Made by a program: the position numbers and the translations under genes. Of a stretch of 64,000 nt of DNA, positions 50,126 to 60,481 are shown one piece after another. The notes under the pieces are model-generated. The model was not told where the DNA came from, searched no databases, and worked only from the letters and a program-made list of their open reading frames with translations. The DNA is from Microbacterium azadirachtae (GTDB lineage Bacteria > Actinomycetota > Actinomycetes > Actinomycetales > Microbacteriaceae), in NCBI RefSeq assembly GCF_000956505.1, contig NZ_JYIX01000038.1, positions 186,001-250,000 of the forward strand, read 5' to 3'. Positions within the stretch are counted from its first letter, which is position 1; each line of letters begins with the position of its first letter.

Positions 50126-50171
50126 GGATGGTTCCTTCGTATTCGTGAAGCTTCGTGTGCGGGCGTCGGGC

Positions 50172-50507
50172 TCAGAGGCCGCTGACGTCCTTCGTGACGG
50201 TGGGGTCGATCATGAGGTCGTCTCCGACGATCTCCGTGACGTACACCGGGACCGGCTCGTAGGCCGGGAGGTTCAGGGGCTTGCCCGAGCACAGCGAGAA
50301 CGCCGAGCCGTGCGCCCAGCACTCCAGCGTCGTGCCCTCGACGAACCCTTCCGACAGCGAGATGTCGCCGTGCGTGCAGGTGTCGCCGATCGCGTGGATC
50401 TCGCCCTCGGAGTCGAGCACGACCGCGATCGGCACGCCGTCGAGCTCGACGCGCAGCGGAGTGTCCTCCTGCAGGTCGCTCACGGCGCAGGCCCGCTGAG
50501 CGGTCAC
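50172..50507 (-). CDS. Rieske [2Fe-2S] ferredoxin (suf-associated)
   Basis: A 111-residue non-haem Rieske protein. Cluster ligands are in CTHGDISLSEG (Cys, His) and CWAHGSAFSL (Cys, His). It has no membrane anchor. Its position between sufD and sufC is conserved in actinobacterial suf operons, so an electron-transfer role in cluster assembly is likely, though not established. The GTG at 50507 overlaps the sufD stop (GTGA). Confidence 0.9.
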   Translation of the reverse strand: MTAQRACAVSDLQEDTPLRVELDGVPIAVVLDSEGEIHAIGDTCTHGDISLSEGFVEGTTLECWAHGSAFSLCSGKPLNLPAYEPVPVYVTEIVGDDLMIDPTVTKDVSGL

Positions 50508-51706
50508 GCGTTCACCGCCTGCAGCTCGAGCTCGATCGCGGCGAGCAGCTCCTTCTCGAGGGAGGGCACGCCGAGACGCTGCACGATGTCGCTGAGGAAG
50601 CCGAGCACGACGAGGCGGCGAGCCTCCTCCTCGGTGATCCCCCGCGCCTGCAGGTAGAAGAGCTGCTCGTCGTCGAAACGTCCAGTGGCACTCGCGTGAC
50701 CCGCGCCGAGGATGTCGCCGGTCTCGATCTCGAGGTTCGGGATCGAGTCGGCGCGTGCACCCTCGGTGAGCACCAGGTTGCGGTTCGCCTCGTACGAGTC
50801 GGTGCCGGTGGCGTCCGGGCCGATCAGCACGTCGCCGATCCACACGCTGTGCGCGTTCTGGCCCTGCAGCGCGCCCTTGTACAGGACGTCGCCGACCGTG
50901 TGCGGGCCCTTGTGGTGCAAGTACACCTGGCTCTCCAGGTGCTGGCCCGCATCCGCGTAGGACAGTCCGTACAGACGCGCCTCGGATCCGGCGCCCGCGA
51001 GCTCGACGTTCGGGTTCACGCGCACGACACCGCCGCCGAAGCTCACGACGAAGTGTGTGAGCGAGGCGTCGCGATCGACGCGGGCCTGGTGCGATGACGC
51101 GTGGACCGCGTCATCGGCCCAGCGCTGCACGGTGACCACGGTGAGGCGCGACCCGTCGCGGGCGATGACCTCGACATTCTGCGCGTACTGGGCGGCACCG
51201 TGGTGGTCGAGCACGACCGTGGCACGGGAGTTCGGCATCGCCTCGATGAGGATCTGGCCGAACGCGCGCTTGCCCGCGTCCGTGCCGTCGATGCGGAGCA
51301 CGATCGGCGCGTCGATCTCGTCGTCCTGCGGGATGCGCACGTGCAGGCCGCGGCGGGCGTGCTTCCACGCCAGCGCGCTGGGCAGATCCTCCGGGCGGAA
51401 GAACTCGCCGTACGCGTCGACCTCGTCGGGGACGAGGAAGGCCTCGACGTCGTCGAGGTCGATCGACACGGCGAAGTCATCGCCGGGCTCGTCGGCCATC
51501 AGGCCGGCGAGCTGCGCGACGGGCGTGTGCTTCCAGTTGACCTCACGGCCTGTCGGTGCGCCGAAGTCGGCCGGGTCGTACGAGTGCGGCCGCTCCGAAC
51601 GGGTCTGCACCGGAACGGTCTTCTCCGCAGCCACGAGCTGGGCCGCGGGGTCGATGTGGGCGTGCGTGTCCTGCGCCTCCGCGGGCGCGGCAGTGGGGGC
51701 CGTCAT
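50504..51706 (-). CDS. sufD: Fe-S assembly protein SufD
   Basis: A 400-residue SufB/D beta-helix protein: the C-terminal signature IGDVLIGPDATGTDSYEANRNLVLTEGARADSIPNLEIE and AGHASATGRFDDEQLFYLQARGI are diagnostic. It partners SufB and SufC in the scaffold complex. The N-terminal 60 residues are variable. Translation is coupled to the Rieske gene; the gap from sufB is one base. Confidence 0.93.
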   Translation of the reverse strand: MTAPTAAPAEAQDTHAHIDPAAQLVAAEKTVPVQTRSERPHSYDPADFGAPTGREVNWKHTPVAQLAGLMADEPGDDFAVSIDLDDVEAFLVPDEVDAYGEFFRPEDLPSALAWKHARRGLHVRIPQDDEIDAPIVLRIDGTDAGKRAFGQILIEAMPNSRATVVLDHHGAAQYAQNVEVIARDGSRLTVVTVQRWADDAVHASSHQARVDRDASLTHFVVSFGGGVVRVNPNVELAGAGSEARLYGLSYADAGQHLESQVYLHHKGPHTVGDVLYKGALQGQNAHSVWIGDVLIGPDATGTDSYEANRNLVLTEGARADSIPNLEIETGDILGAGHASATGRFDDEQLFYLQARGITEEEARRLVVLGFLSDIVQRLGVPSLEKELLAAIELELQAVNA

Positions 51707-51707
51707 C

Positions 51708-53129
51708 TCAGCCGACCGATCCTTCCATGCCCATCTCGATGAGCTTGTTCAGTTCCATCGCGTACTCCATGGGCAGCTCGCGTGCGATCGGCTCGATGAA
51801 GCCGCGCACGATCATCGCCATCGCCTCGTCCTCGGGCATGCCGCGGGACTGCAGGTAGAAGAGCTGCTCCTCGCTGACCTTCGAGACCGTCGCCTCGTGG
51901 CCGAGCTGCACGTCGTCGACGCGGATGTCGATCGCGGGGTAGGTGTCGCTGCGGGACTTGGTGTCCACGAGCAGCGCGTCGCAGCGCACGGTGTTGGCGG
52001 AGTGGTGCGCGTTCGCGTCCACCCTGACCTCGCCGCGGTAGCCGGCGCGGCCGCCGCCGCGGGCGATCGACTTCGAGACGATCGACGACTGCGTGTACGG
52101 CGCCATGTGGATCATCTTCGCGCCCGCGTCCTGGTGCTGCCCGGGGCCGGCGAAAGCCACGGAGAGGGTCTCGCCCTTCGCGTGCTCGCCCATCAGATAG
52201 ATCGACGGGTACTTCATCGTCACCTTGGAGCCGATGTTGCCGTCGACCCACTCCATGGTCGCGCCCTCGTGCGCGACCGCGCGCTTGGTGACCAGGTTGT
52301 AGACGTTGTTCGACCAGTTCTGGATCGTCGTGTAGCGCACGCGGGCGTTCTTCTTCACGATGATCTCGACGACGGCCGAGTGCAGCGAATCGCTCTTGTA
52401 GATCGGCGCGGTGCAGCCCTCGATGTAGTGGACGTAGCTGTCCTCGTCCGCGATGATCAGCGTGCGCTCGAACTGGCCCATGTTCTCGGTGTTGATCCGG
52501 AAGTAAGCCTGCAGCGGGATCTCCACGTGGACGCCCTTGGGGACGTAGACGAAGGATCCGCCGGACCACACGGCGGTGTTCAGCGCGGCGAACTTGTTGT
52601 CGCCGGCCGGGATCACGGAGCCGAAGTACTCCTCGAAGAACTCGGGGTGCTCGCGCAGCGCGGTGTCGGTGTCCATGAAGATGACGCCCTGCGCTTCCAG
52701 ATCCTCGCGGATCTGGTGGTAGACGACCTCGGACTCGTACTGCGCGGCGACGCCGGCGACCAGGCGCTGACGCTCGGCCTCGGGGATGCCGAGACGTTCA
52801 TAGGTCTCGCGGATGTCCGCGGGGAGGTCTTCCCAGCTCTGCGCCTGCTTCTCGGTGGAGCGCACGAAGTACTTGATGTTGTCGAAGTCGATCTCGCTGA
52901 GGTCGGCGCCCCAGGTCGGCATCGGCTTGCGGCCGAAGAGCTGCAGGCCCTTCAGACGGGTCTTCAGCATCCATTCCGGTTCGCTCTTGAGCGCCGAGAT
53001 GCCCCGCACCACGTCTTCGGACAGACCGCGTCGTGCGGTCGCGCCGGCGGCATCCGTGTCGTGCCAGCCGAACTCGTACACCCCCAGACCATCAAGCTCC
53101 GGGCGGTCGATCAGCACATCCGACATCAC
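51708..53129 (-). CDS. sufB: Fe-S assembly protein SufB
   Basis: A 473-residue SufB, with the N-terminal region ([27 protein letters not shown]) and the core [37 protein letters not shown], and C-terminal [39 protein letters not shown]. It is the cluster scaffold. The ATG at 53129 has AGGAGAG upstream. It heads the operon; sufR, sufS and sufU are not in the window, so cysteine desulfurase must be supplied from elsewhere. Confidence 0.95.
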   Translation of the reverse strand: MMSDVLIDRPELDGLGVYEFGWHDTDAAGATARRGLSEDVVRGISALKSEPEWMLKTRLKGLQLFGRKPMPTWGADLSEIDFDNIKYFVRSTEKQAQSWEDLPADIRETYERLGIPEAERQRLVAGVAAQYESEVVYHQIREDLEAQGVIFMDTDTALREHPEFFEEYFGSVIPAGDNKFAALNTAVWSGGSFVYVPKGVHVEIPLQAYFRINTENMGQFERTLIIADEDSYVHYIEGCTAPIYKSDSLHSAVVEIIVKKNARVRYTTIQNWSNNVYNLVTKRAVAHEGATMEWVDGNIGSKVTMKYPSIYLMGEHAKGETLSVAFAGPGQHQDAGAKMIHMAPYTQSSIVSKSIARGGGRAGYRGEVRVDANAHHSANTVRCDALLVDTKSRSDTYPAIDIRVDDVQLGHEATVSKVSEEQLFYLQSRGMPEDEAMAMIVRGFIEPIARELPMEYAMELNKLIEMGMEGSVG

Positions 53130-53376
53130 ACTCTCCTCTTGGGCCGTAACGGTTCATCCGCCCCGGCACACCGCCGATCCTGTCGAGTCTGCAGGGAACG
53201 GGTGCCGCTTCTGGGCCCTCATCATGGACGCAAAGCATTCGCGCCTAAACTGTGTTGTCGATGGCAGTGCCATGCGCGTTCCGCGCTCCTGCAACCATCG
53301 CCAACACCTGAGATTCTACAGGTTCCCTCCGACATCCGGGCCGCAGTGCGCCCGCCGGAAGGGTTCCGGAGGAGCC

Positions 53377-54390
53377 ATGCCCGAGATCGCACCACAGCCC
53401 GCCCCCCGCAGCCGCTCCGGATTCCTGAGCCGAGTCCAGGATTGGCTTCCCGATCGCGTGGACCTCCGCGTGCGGATCGCCGCATGGGTGTCACTCATCC
53501 TCGAGATCGCCATCGTCGGCACCGGAGGCGCTGTCCGCCTCACCGATTCTGGCCTCGGCTGCGAGTGGCCGCTCTGCACGCCGGACTCGCTGTTCCCCAC
53601 CGCCGCGCAGAGTTACCACTCGCTCATCGAGTTCGGGAACCGCGGACTCAGCTTCTTCGTGGGGCTCGCCGCGATCGCGGTGATCGTGCTCGTGTCGCGC
53701 ATGAGAGCCGAGCGCCGCGACCTGTGGATCATGTCCTGGATCATCTTCGCGGGCGTTCTCGTGCAGGCCGTGGTCGGCGGGATCCTGGTGATCTTCCAGC
53801 TGCACCCGAACATGGTCGCCTTCCACTACCTGGTCTCGCTCGTCCTCGTCGCGGTGTCGGCCGCCTTCGTGGTGCGGATGGGGCAGCCCAGGGGCGCACG
53901 AGAGCGCGCCGTGCCCAAGGGCGTCGCGATCCTGGTGCACATCACCTCCTTCGTCCTCGCGCTGACCGTGATCTTCGGCGTGCTCACCACCGGCGCCGGT
54001 CCGCACTCCGGCGACCCCGCGGTGACGCTGCGCAACGGCTTCGACGCGACGATCCTCGAGCACGTGCACTCCTGGCCCGCCTACGCGCTGTTCGCCCTCA
54101 CCCTCACACTGCTCGTGATCGCACTGGCGAACTCGCTCACCGCGATCCGCAATGCCGTGATCGCGGTGCTCGCGATCGAGCTGGTGCAGATCGCCGTCGG
54201 CCTCTATCAGGCGCGCAACGCCCTGCCCCCGCTCGCCGTGGGCGTGCACATGGTCCTCGCCGCGATCCTCGTCGCCGCATGCACGGCCCTCGTGCTGCAG
54301 TTGAAGCGCCCTGCGGCGAGCCGGCCCTCGGCCGCCGGCGCCGAGGATGCCGGCGCCACCGGCACGGCCTCCGCGACCGCCCGCGGCTGA
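53377..54390 (+). CDS. ctaA: Haem A synthase (COX15/CtaA)
   Basis: A 337-residue membrane enzyme with eight helices. The haem ligands are in the helices around EFGNRGLSFF, VAFHYLVSLV, LEHVHSWPAYAL and VGVHMVLAA; a CxxxxC-type loop GCEWPLC is near the N terminus. It oxidises haem O to haem A for cytochrome oxidase. The ATG at 53377 has GGAGGAGCC upstream. The 247-base region before it, divergent from sufB, has no obvious -10/-35 pair. Confidence 0.93.
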   Translation: MPEIAPQPAPRSRSGFLSRVQDWLPDRVDLRVRIAAWVSLILEIAIVGTGGAVRLTDSGLGCEWPLCTPDSLFPTAAQSYHSLIEFGNRGLSFFVGLAAIAVIVLVSRMRAERRDLWIMSWIIFAGVLVQAVVGGILVIFQLHPNMVAFHYLVSLVLVAVSAAFVVRMGQPRGARERAVPKGVAILVHITSFVLALTVIFGVLTTGAGPHSGDPAVTLRNGFDATILEHVHSWPAYALFALTLTLLVIALANSLTAIRNAVIAVLAIELVQIAVGLYQARNALPPLAVGVHMVLAAILVAACTALVLQLKRPAASRPSAAGAEDAGATGTASATARG

Positions 54391-54399
54391 ACCGCGCCC

Positions 54400-55371
54400 T
54401 CAGCCGCCCGACCGTTCGGCGCCAGGGCTGCCGTCCTGCGCCCAGGCGGCACCCAGCGCGAACAGCGTGGCGACCCCGTAACGATCCATCGCGGCCGCGA
54501 TCCTGCGCCGTCCGGTGCGCGGCGTGATGCCGAGCGAGCGAGACGCCGCGTCCAGAGTCATCCCGCGACGCATCCGGTGCAGCAGCTGACCGTAGCCTCC
54601 CGGATCCTTCTCGACCGGACTGGCCTGCTGCCACAGTTCGGCGAAGTAGGCCTTTGCGATCCCGGCGATCACCGGACTCGCGACGGCCAGCACGCTCTGC
54701 GGCGCCTTGTCCCCCCACACCAGCGGCACGCCCGTGACGTCGAGATCGTCCACCCAGAACCAGCTCGGCGGATCCGCCAGCATGCGGAACTCGACCCCGG
54801 AGTCCCCGAAGCCGCGAACCATGGCCGTCAGCTGCTCATCGAGCGGCATCGCGGGGATGATCGCCTGCACCGACGAGTACGTGGACATCGCCTGCGCGAA
54901 CGACCTGCTGCGCTCCGGGCTGCTCGCACGGTACCGGTCGAGGTCTGTGAGCACGGCACGCACCCTGCCGCCGGAGCCCACGCGCGAGGCCTGCACGGCG
55001 AACCACAGGTCCTCTGCCGCATGCGGTCCATGCGCGCTCTGCAACGAGAGCCGGTCCTGAGCCACCGCCTCGCCGAAGTTCCACGACGAAGTGCGGCGCG
55101 CGACCGCGTCCACGATCGCGGTGAGCCGGGCGCTGCGCGCCTGCGCCTCCGCGCGTTCCGATTGCAGCATCCGCTCGATCGCGATCGCGGCCGCATGCAC
55201 GGGCGGATTGAGCAGGATCACCCCATCCCGCAGGGACAGGCTGCCGTCGTCCGCGAGGCGCTCCAGACTCGCGTGCGCGGCATCCGGCCCGAGACCGGAA
55301 CGAACGACGACGGCGTCCACGTCGAGGAGCCGTTCGCGCAGCAGCAGATCCAGAAGTTCGTCGTCGGTCAT
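54400..55371 (-). CDS. Unknown helix-turn-helix regulator (TrmB-like N terminus, LuxR-like C terminus)
   Basis: A 323-residue protein I do not recognise as a named family. The N terminus (LLDLLLRERLLDVDAVVVRSGLGPDAAHASLERLADDG) resembles a winged helix of TrmB type; the middle is a helical linker (RMLQSERAEAQARSARL) and a central domain of unknown ligand; the C terminus (HRMRRGMTLDAASRSLGITPRTGRRRIAAAMDRYGV) looks like a LuxR-type DNA-binding helix pair. Two DNA-binding ends would be unusual. The ATG at 55371 has GAGGAC six bases upstream. Two direct repeats lie in its promoter. Confidence 0.7.
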   Translation of the reverse strand: MTDDELLDLLLRERLLDVDAVVVRSGLGPDAAHASLERLADDGSLSLRDGVILLNPPVHAAAIAIERMLQSERAEAQARSARLTAIVDAVARRTSSWNFGEAVAQDRLSLQSAHGPHAAEDLWFAVQASRVGSGGRVRAVLTDLDRYRASSPERSRSFAQAMSTYSSVQAIIPAMPLDEQLTAMVRGFGDSGVEFRMLADPPSWFWVDDLDVTGVPLVWGDKAPQSVLAVASPVIAGIAKAYFAELWQQASPVEKDPGGYGQLLHRMRRGMTLDAASRSLGITPRTGRRRIAAAMDRYGVATLFALGAAWAQDGSPGAERSGG

Positions 55372-55438
55372 GATCGTGTCCTCTTGCGGACAGCGCACGA
55401 ACCGGACCTTGCGCCGTCCTGATCAGGTCGGTTGGAAT

Positions 55439-55468
55439 GTGTTCTGGACGCTAGCAGGGTGTTCTGGA
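55439..55468. repeat. Direct repeat in the promoter of the unknown regulator
   Basis: GTGTTCTGGA occurs at 55439-55448 and again at 55459-55468, 20 bases start to start (about two helical turns). Between the copies, the minus-strand TAGCGT (55453-55448) is a possible -10 of the regulator. It may be an autoregulatory operator. Confidence 0.6.
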
Positions 55469-55654
55469 TCAGGGACGGATCCGCACCCGGCGTGCTGGGG
55501 ACGCCGGTCCCGGTGCCTGGGCGCCGGGACCTCTCCCCCGGTGGGACCGAGCGAGGCGTCGCGCTCGACGGGATCTCCCGAGCGGCGGCCGACGCATACC
55601 TGCCTCATAGGCGACGCAGATCGGACGCACGAGTTCGCCCGTGAGGCTGGGGCT

Positions 55655-56131
55655 ATGACACGCGTACTGAACCGAAGCATCCCGTTCTGGATCCTCCTCG
55701 CCGCCTCGATCGCCCTCGTCGTCGCAGGCCTCCTCACGGTCCTCGACCATCTCGGCACCATGACCGCCACGCTCAAGGACGGTAGCGCGACAGGGCTCGA
55801 GGTCTACGGCGGACAGTCCTGGATCGTGCTCGGAGCCGCCCTGCTCGGCGCGGGAGCGCTCGGAGTGCTGCTCACGCTCGCTCTGGCGGTCGTCTCTTCG
55901 CTGCTCGGCGCCGCCACCGCGAAGCCCGTCGAGATCGCGCCCCTCGCCTTCGACGACCTCGAGCAGGATGTCGATCCCGAAGGAGCCATCGACGCGCCTG
56001 CCGCAACGCAGGAGATCGCGCAGGAGCAGCAGAACAGCGGCGCCGCCGAGGCCGACGAGACGTCGACCGAGGAGGCTCAGAACGGAAGCAGCGGGTCGAC
56101 CGCGACGGCCACGAAGATCAACGTCAAGTAG
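55655..56131 (+). CDS. Membrane protein of unknown function
   Basis: A 158-residue protein with two membrane helices ([20 protein letters not shown] and [30 protein letters not shown]) and a long acidic tail ([27 protein letters not shown]). It does not match a family I know. The ATG at 55655 has only a weak purine-rich site. Its last 55 bases overlap the end of ctaB on the other strand. It is divergent from the unknown regulator and is the likely target of it; this is inference. Confidence 0.65.
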   Translation: MTRVLNRSIPFWILLAASIALVVAGLLTVLDHLGTMTATLKDGSATGLEVYGGQSWIVLGAALLGAGALGVLLTLALAVVSSLLGAATAKPVEIAPLAFDDLEQDVDPEGAIDAPAATQEIAQEQQNSGAAEADETSTEEAQNGSSGSTATATKINVK

Positions 56132-57015
56132 GTGATGGAGGCGTGGAAGACGCGCATCGGCTTGGCCGATGCGCCCTTCACCGCCTGCGAGTACAGCCGG
56201 TGCGACTCGTACACGAACCATCCGCCGAAGACCAGCGCGGAGACCGTGTAGACCAGGCCCATGCCGGCGACCGGGATCAGCAGCAGCGAGCACGCGAGCG
56301 TCGCCCACGCGTAGAGGATGACCTGCAGGCCGACCTGCGATGCGGACCGCGTGACGCCGAGCATGGGCACGTCGACGTCGTCGTAGTCGTCCTTGTACTT
56401 CATCGACAGCGGCCAGTAGTGCGCAGGAGTCCAGAGGAACACCAGAACGAACAGCACGAAGGCCGGCCAGTCCAGCGAGCCGGTGACGGCCGCCCAGCCG
56501 ATCAGGACAGGGAAGCATCCTGCGATGCCGCCCCAGATGATGTTCTGCTCGGTGCGGCGCTTCAGGATCAGCGTGTAGATCACCACGTAGAAGAAGATCG
56601 CGGCGGCCGACAGCACGGCGGCGACCCAGTTCGTGGTCAGCCACAGCCAGACGGTCGAGAGCGCCGCGAGCACCCAGGAGAAGATCAGCGCGCCACGAGG
56701 CGACACCTCGCCGGTCACGAGCGGACGCTTCTCGGTGCGGTGCATGTGCGCATCGATGTCGCGGTCGATGTACATGTTGAACGACGCCGCGGATCCGGCG
56801 CTCATCGAGCCGCCGATCACGGTCGCGGCGACCAGCCAGAGGTTCGGCAGACCGTGCTGCGCGAGGAACATCACAGGCACGGTGGAGACGAGCAGGAGCT
56901 CGAGCACACGCGGCTTGGTCAGCTCGATATAGGCCTTGACGGTCCGCTTCAGAGAGCGCTCGGCGGCGACGGACTCGATGGTGGTCGCGATGCTGACCGC
57001 CTCCTTCATGCGCAC
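56077..57015 (-). CDS. ctaB: Protohaem IX farnesyltransferase CtaB
   Basis: A 312-residue UbiA-family prenyltransferase with eight to nine helices. The first Asp-rich motif is [19 protein letters not shown]; the second is in [16 protein letters not shown]. It adds farnesyl to haem B, giving haem O for CtaA. The longest start is GTG 57015; ATG 57009 is an equally possible start. No strong ribosome site is seen, but TAGGAT (about 12 bases before the GTG) may be a -10. Confidence 0.93.
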   Translation of the reverse strand: MRMKEAVSIATTIESVAAERSLKRTVKAYIELTKPRVLELLLVSTVPVMFLAQHGLPNLWLVAATVIGGSMSAGSAASFNMYIDRDIDAHMHRTEKRPLVTGEVSPRGALIFSWVLAALSTVWLWLTTNWVAAVLSAAAIFFYVVIYTLILKRRTEQNIIWGGIAGCFPVLIGWAAVTGSLDWPAFVLFVLVFLWTPAHYWPLSMKYKDDYDDVDVPMLGVTRSASQVGLQVILYAWATLACSLLLIPVAGMGLVYTVSALVFGGWFVYESHRLYSQAVKGASAKPMRVFHASITYLTLIFVAVAVDPLLPF

Positions 57016-57141
57016 ACGGGAACGCTTTCATCCTACGCCACGGCGGAGTCCGGCCCGTCCCCTCCGGACCCGCCGAACAGCACGGCAGACGGCCGCGCGC
57101 AACATAGCGTCCCGACCGGCCACGCGGCCATGCGACCGCAC

Positions 57142-57147
57142 TATGCT
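57142..57147 (+). promoter_or_regulatory. Putative -10 box (TATGCT) of the tkt operon
   Basis: TATGCT lies about 98 bases before the tkt start; the leader carries a GAAAGGG site. No recognisable -35 hexamer is at 17-18 bases. Confidence 0.45.
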
Positions 57148-57244
57148 GAAATCACTCGCGCGCCCGTCAACGTGCCACGCCTCCGTGAAGTAGCGGTAGC
57201 GCGCAACTGCCGGGCGCACTCACTGTCTTGGAAAGGGCTCTGGA

Positions 57245-59347
57245 GTGTCGGAACTGCTGTGGGATGAGATCGATCGACGCGCGGTGGACACCGCCCGGAT
57301 TCTGGCGGCGGATGCCGTCCAGAAGGTCGGAAACGGCCATCCTGGAACCGCCATGAGCCTGGCCCCGGTGGCCTATCTGCTCTACCAGCGCGTCATGCGC
57401 CACGATCCGGCGGACACCCACTGGATCGGTCGCGACCGCTTCATCCTCTCCGTGGGACACTCCTCCCTCACGCAGTACGTCCAGCTCTACCTCGGCGGCT
57501 TCGGCCTCGAGCTGACGGATCTGGAGTCGCTCCGCACGTGGGGTTCGCTCACCCCGGGGCACCCCGAGTACGGGCACACCAAGGGCGTCGAGATCACGAC
57601 GGGCCCCCTCGGCCAGGGCCTCGCCTCCGCGGTCGGCTTCGCGTACGCCTCCCGCTACGAGCGCGGCCTGTTCGACCCGGACGCCGCCGCGGGCACGAGC
57701 CCCTTCGACCACTACGTCTACGTGATCGCGGGCGACGGAGACCTGCAGGAGGGCGTGACGAGCGAGGCATCCTCGCTCGCGGGCCACCAGCAGCTCGGCA
57801 ACCTCATCGCGATCTACGACTCGAACCGGATCTCGATCGAGGGCGACACGAACGTGGCCTTCACCGAAGGGGTACGCGAGCGCTACGAGTCCTACGGCTG
57901 GCAGGTGCAGCACGTCGACTGGGTGCGCACCGGCACCTACGTCGAGGACGTCAAGGAGCTGTTCGACGCGATCGAGCAGGCGAAGGCCGAGACCTCCAAG
58001 CCGTCCCTGATCATCCTGAACACGATCATCGGCTGGCCGGCGCCCAACAAGAAGGGCACCGAGTCGGTGCACGGCAACGCGCTCGGCGCGGACGAGGTCG
58101 CCGAGACCAAGGTCGTCCTGGGCTTCGACCCCGAGCAGTCCTTCGTCGTCGAGGACGCCGTGATCGAGCACACCCGCGAGCTCGGCGCGCGCTCGGCCGA
58201 GAACCGTGCCGCGTGGCAGCAGGGCTTCGACGCCTGGGCGACGGCCAACCCGGAGCGCAAGGCTCTCCTCGAGCGCCTCGAGGCGCATGAGCTCCCCGAG
58301 GGCATCGAGGACGTGCTCCCGGTGTTCGAGGCCGGCACGGAGCTCGCCACCCGCGCGGCCTCCGGCAAGGTCATCAACGCCCTCGCCCCCGAGCTCCCCG
58401 AGCTGTGGGGCGGATCGGCCGACCTGGCCGGATCCAACAACACCACGATCGCGGGGGCGAAGTCCTTCATCCCTGCGACCTGGTCCACGCACGACTGGGA
58501 CGGCAGCCCGTACGGCCGCGTGCTGCACTTCGGCATCCGCGAGCACGCGATGGGCTCGATCCTCAACGGCATCGTCCTGCACGGCCCGACCCGGCCGTTC
58601 GGCGGCACCTTCCTGATCTTCAGCGACTACATGCGCCCTGCGGTGCGCCTCGCCGCCCTCATGAACGTGCCGAGCGTCTTCGTGTGGACGCACGACTCCG
58701 TCGCGCTCGGCGAGGACGGCCCCACGCACCAGCCCGTCGAGCAGCTCGCCTCGCTGCGCGCGATCCCCAACCTCGCGATCGTCCGCCCCGCGGACGGCAA
58801 CGAGACCGCCGCCGCGTGGCTGGAGATCCTGCGCCGTCACGGCGGACCCACCGGGATCGCGCTGACCCGCCAGAACGTGCCGAACTTCGCGCGCGGCACG
58901 GGCGAAGCGTCGGGCGACACGTTCGCCGCCGCATCGAACACGGTCAAGGGCGCCTACATCCTGGCCGAGGCTCCGAGCGGCACGCCCGACGTGATCCTCA
59001 TCGGCACCGGCTCCGAGGTCCAGCTCGCGGTCGCCGCCCGCGAGACGCTGGCTTCCGAGGGCGTCAACGCCCGCGTGGTGTCCGCGCCGTCGCTCGAGTG
59101 GTTCGCCGAGCAGGACGAGGCCTACCGCGAGTCGGTGCTGCCGTCCGGAGTCAAGGCCCGCGTCTCGGTCGAGGCCGGATCGACTCTGAGCTGGCACGGC
59201 ATCGTCGGCTCGACCGGACGCTCGGTCGGCATCGACCACTTCGGTGCATCGGCCGACTACAAGACGCTGTTCCAGAAGTTCGGCATCACCGCGGAGGCCG
59301 TCGTCACCGCGGCCCACGAGACCATCGCCGCGAACGCGGCCGCCTAA
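57245..59347 (+). CDS. tkt: Transketolase
   Basis: A 700-residue transketolase. The N-terminal domain has [16 protein letters not shown] and the thiamine-diphosphate motif [32 protein letters not shown]; the pyrimidine-binding domain has [18 protein letters not shown] and [30 protein letters not shown]. It moves two-carbon units in the pentose phosphate pathway. The GTG at 57245 starts [15 protein letters not shown]. It heads the operon tkt-tal-pgi-zwf-opcA. Confidence 0.95.
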   Translation: MSELLWDEIDRRAVDTARILAADAVQKVGNGHPGTAMSLAPVAYLLYQRVMRHDPADTHWIGRDRFILSVGHSSLTQYVQLYLGGFGLELTDLESLRTWGSLTPGHPEYGHTKGVEITTGPLGQGLASAVGFAYASRYERGLFDPDAAAGTSPFDHYVYVIAGDGDLQEGVTSEASSLAGHQQLGNLIAIYDSNRISIEGDTNVAFTEGVRERYESYGWQVQHVDWVRTGTYVEDVKELFDAIEQAKAETSKPSLIILNTIIGWPAPNKKGTESVHGNALGADEVAETKVVLGFDPEQSFVVEDAVIEHTRELGARSAENRAAWQQGFDAWATANPERKALLERLEAHELPEGIEDVLPVFEAGTELATRAASGKVINALAPELPELWGGSADLAGSNNTTIAGAKSFIPATWSTHDWDGSPYGRVLHFGIREHAMGSILNGIVLHGPTRPFGGTFLIFSDYMRPAVRLAALMNVPSVFVWTHDSVALGEDGPTHQPVEQLASLRAIPNLAIVRPADGNETAAAWLEILRRHGGPTGIALTRQNVPNFARGTGEASGDTFAAASNTVKGAYILAEAPSGTPDVILIGTGSEVQLAVAARETLASEGVNARVVSAPSLEWFAEQDEAYRESVLPSGVKARVSVEAGSTLSWHGIVGSTGRSVGIDHFGASADYKTLFQKFGITAEAVVTAAHETIAANAAA

Positions 59348-59368
59348 GCACGGATTCGAGGAGAACGC

Positions 59369-60481
59369 ATGACCACCCCCACCGCAGCACTCGCCGCCGC
59401 CGGAGTCTCCATCTGGCTGGACGACCTGTCCCGCACCCGGATCACCTCCGGCAACCTCGCCGAACTCATCGCCACCCGCAACGTCGTCGGCGTGACCACG
59501 AACCCGACGATCTTCGCGAACGCGATCACCAACCCCGACGACACCTCATACGACGCCCAGGTCGCGCAGCTCGCCGCGTCCGGCGCGAGCGCCGAGGAGG
59601 CCATCTTCGAGGCGACCACCCAGGACGTGCGCGATGCGCTTGACGTCTTCCGCCCCGTGTGGGAGCAGACCGGGCACGTCGACGGCCGGGTCTCGATCGA
59701 GGTCTCCCCCGACCTCGCCCACGACACCGACGGAACGGCCGTCCAGGCCAAGGAGCTGTGGACCAAGGTCGACCGCCCCAACCTGCTCGTCAAGATCCCC
59801 GCGACGAAGGCCGGTCTTCCGGCGATCACTGCGGCGATCGCCGAGGGGATCAGCATCAACGTCACGCTGATCTTCAGCCTCGAGCGCTACGCCGAAGTCA
59901 TCGACGCCTACCTCACGGGCCTCGAGCAGGCCAAGGCCGCCGGCCACGACCTGTCCACGATCCACTCGGTCGCCTCGTTCTTCGTGTCGCGCGTCGACAC
60001 CGAGACGGACAAGCGCCTCGCGGCGATCGGCACCGACGAGGCCGTCGCGCTGAAGAGCAAGGCCGGCCTCGCGAACGCACGACTCGCATACGAGCTGTAC
60101 GAGCAGACCTTCGCGGGAGACCGCGCCGCCGCCCTGCTCGCCGCGGGCGCCAACCGCCAGCGGCCGCTGTGGGCGTCCACGGGCGTCAAGGACCCGGCCC
60201 TGCCGGACACGCTCTACGTGACCGAGCTCGTCGCGGCGAACGTGGTCAACACGATGCCGGAGAAGACGCTCGAGGCGACCTTCGACCACGGCGTCATCAC
60301 GGGCGACACCGTCACCGGTGCGTACGAAGAGTCCCGCGAGGTGTTCGCAGGCCTCGCGGCCGTCGGGGTCGACTTCGCCGACGTGACCCAGGTGCTCGAA
60401 GACGAGGGCGTCGAGAAGTTCATCGACTCCTGGCACGACCTGCTCACCCAGGTCCGCGAAGGACTGGAAGCCCAGCGGTGA
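59369..60481 (+). CDS. tal: Transaldolase
   Basis: A 370-residue actinobacterial-type transaldolase. The active-site lysine lies in [15 protein letters not shown], with [13 protein letters not shown] near residue 50 and [18 protein letters not shown] in the second half. It transfers a three-carbon dihydroxyacetone unit. ATG 59369 has AGGAGAAC upstream. Its stop overlaps pgi by four bases (GTGA). Confidence 0.95.
   Translation: MTTPTAALAAAGVSIWLDDLSRTRITSGNLAELIATRNVVGVTTNPTIFANAITNPDDTSYDAQVAQLAASGASAEEAIFEATTQDVRDALDVFRPVWEQTGHVDGRVSIEVSPDLAHDTDGTAVQAKELWTKVDRPNLLVKIPATKAGLPAITAAIAEGISINVTLIFSLERYAEVIDAYLTGLEQAKAAGHDLSTIHSVASFFVSRVDTETDKRLAAIGTDEAVALKSKAGLANARLAYELYEQTFAGDRAAALLAAGANRQRPLWASTGVKDPALPDTLYVTELVAANVVNTMPEKTLEATFDHGVITGDTVTGAYEESREVFAGLAAVGVDFADVTQVLEDEGVEKFIDSWHDLLTQVREGLEAQR

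Noticed and set aside
53130..53376. Riboswitch or iron/haem-responsive element between sufB and ctaA
   Set aside because: No conserved core or strong pairing recognised; only a 247-base region without a clear promoter.
51057..54527. Very long plus-strand open frame (1156 codons) across the suf genes
   Set aside because: It is antisense to sufD and sufB, has no protein-like domains, and reflects the strong third-position GC bias; only the ctaA part in another frame is real.
57167..59317. Minus-strand 716-codon frame opposite transketolase
   Set aside because: Antisense shadow with no recognisable domain; tkt on the other strand is unambiguous.
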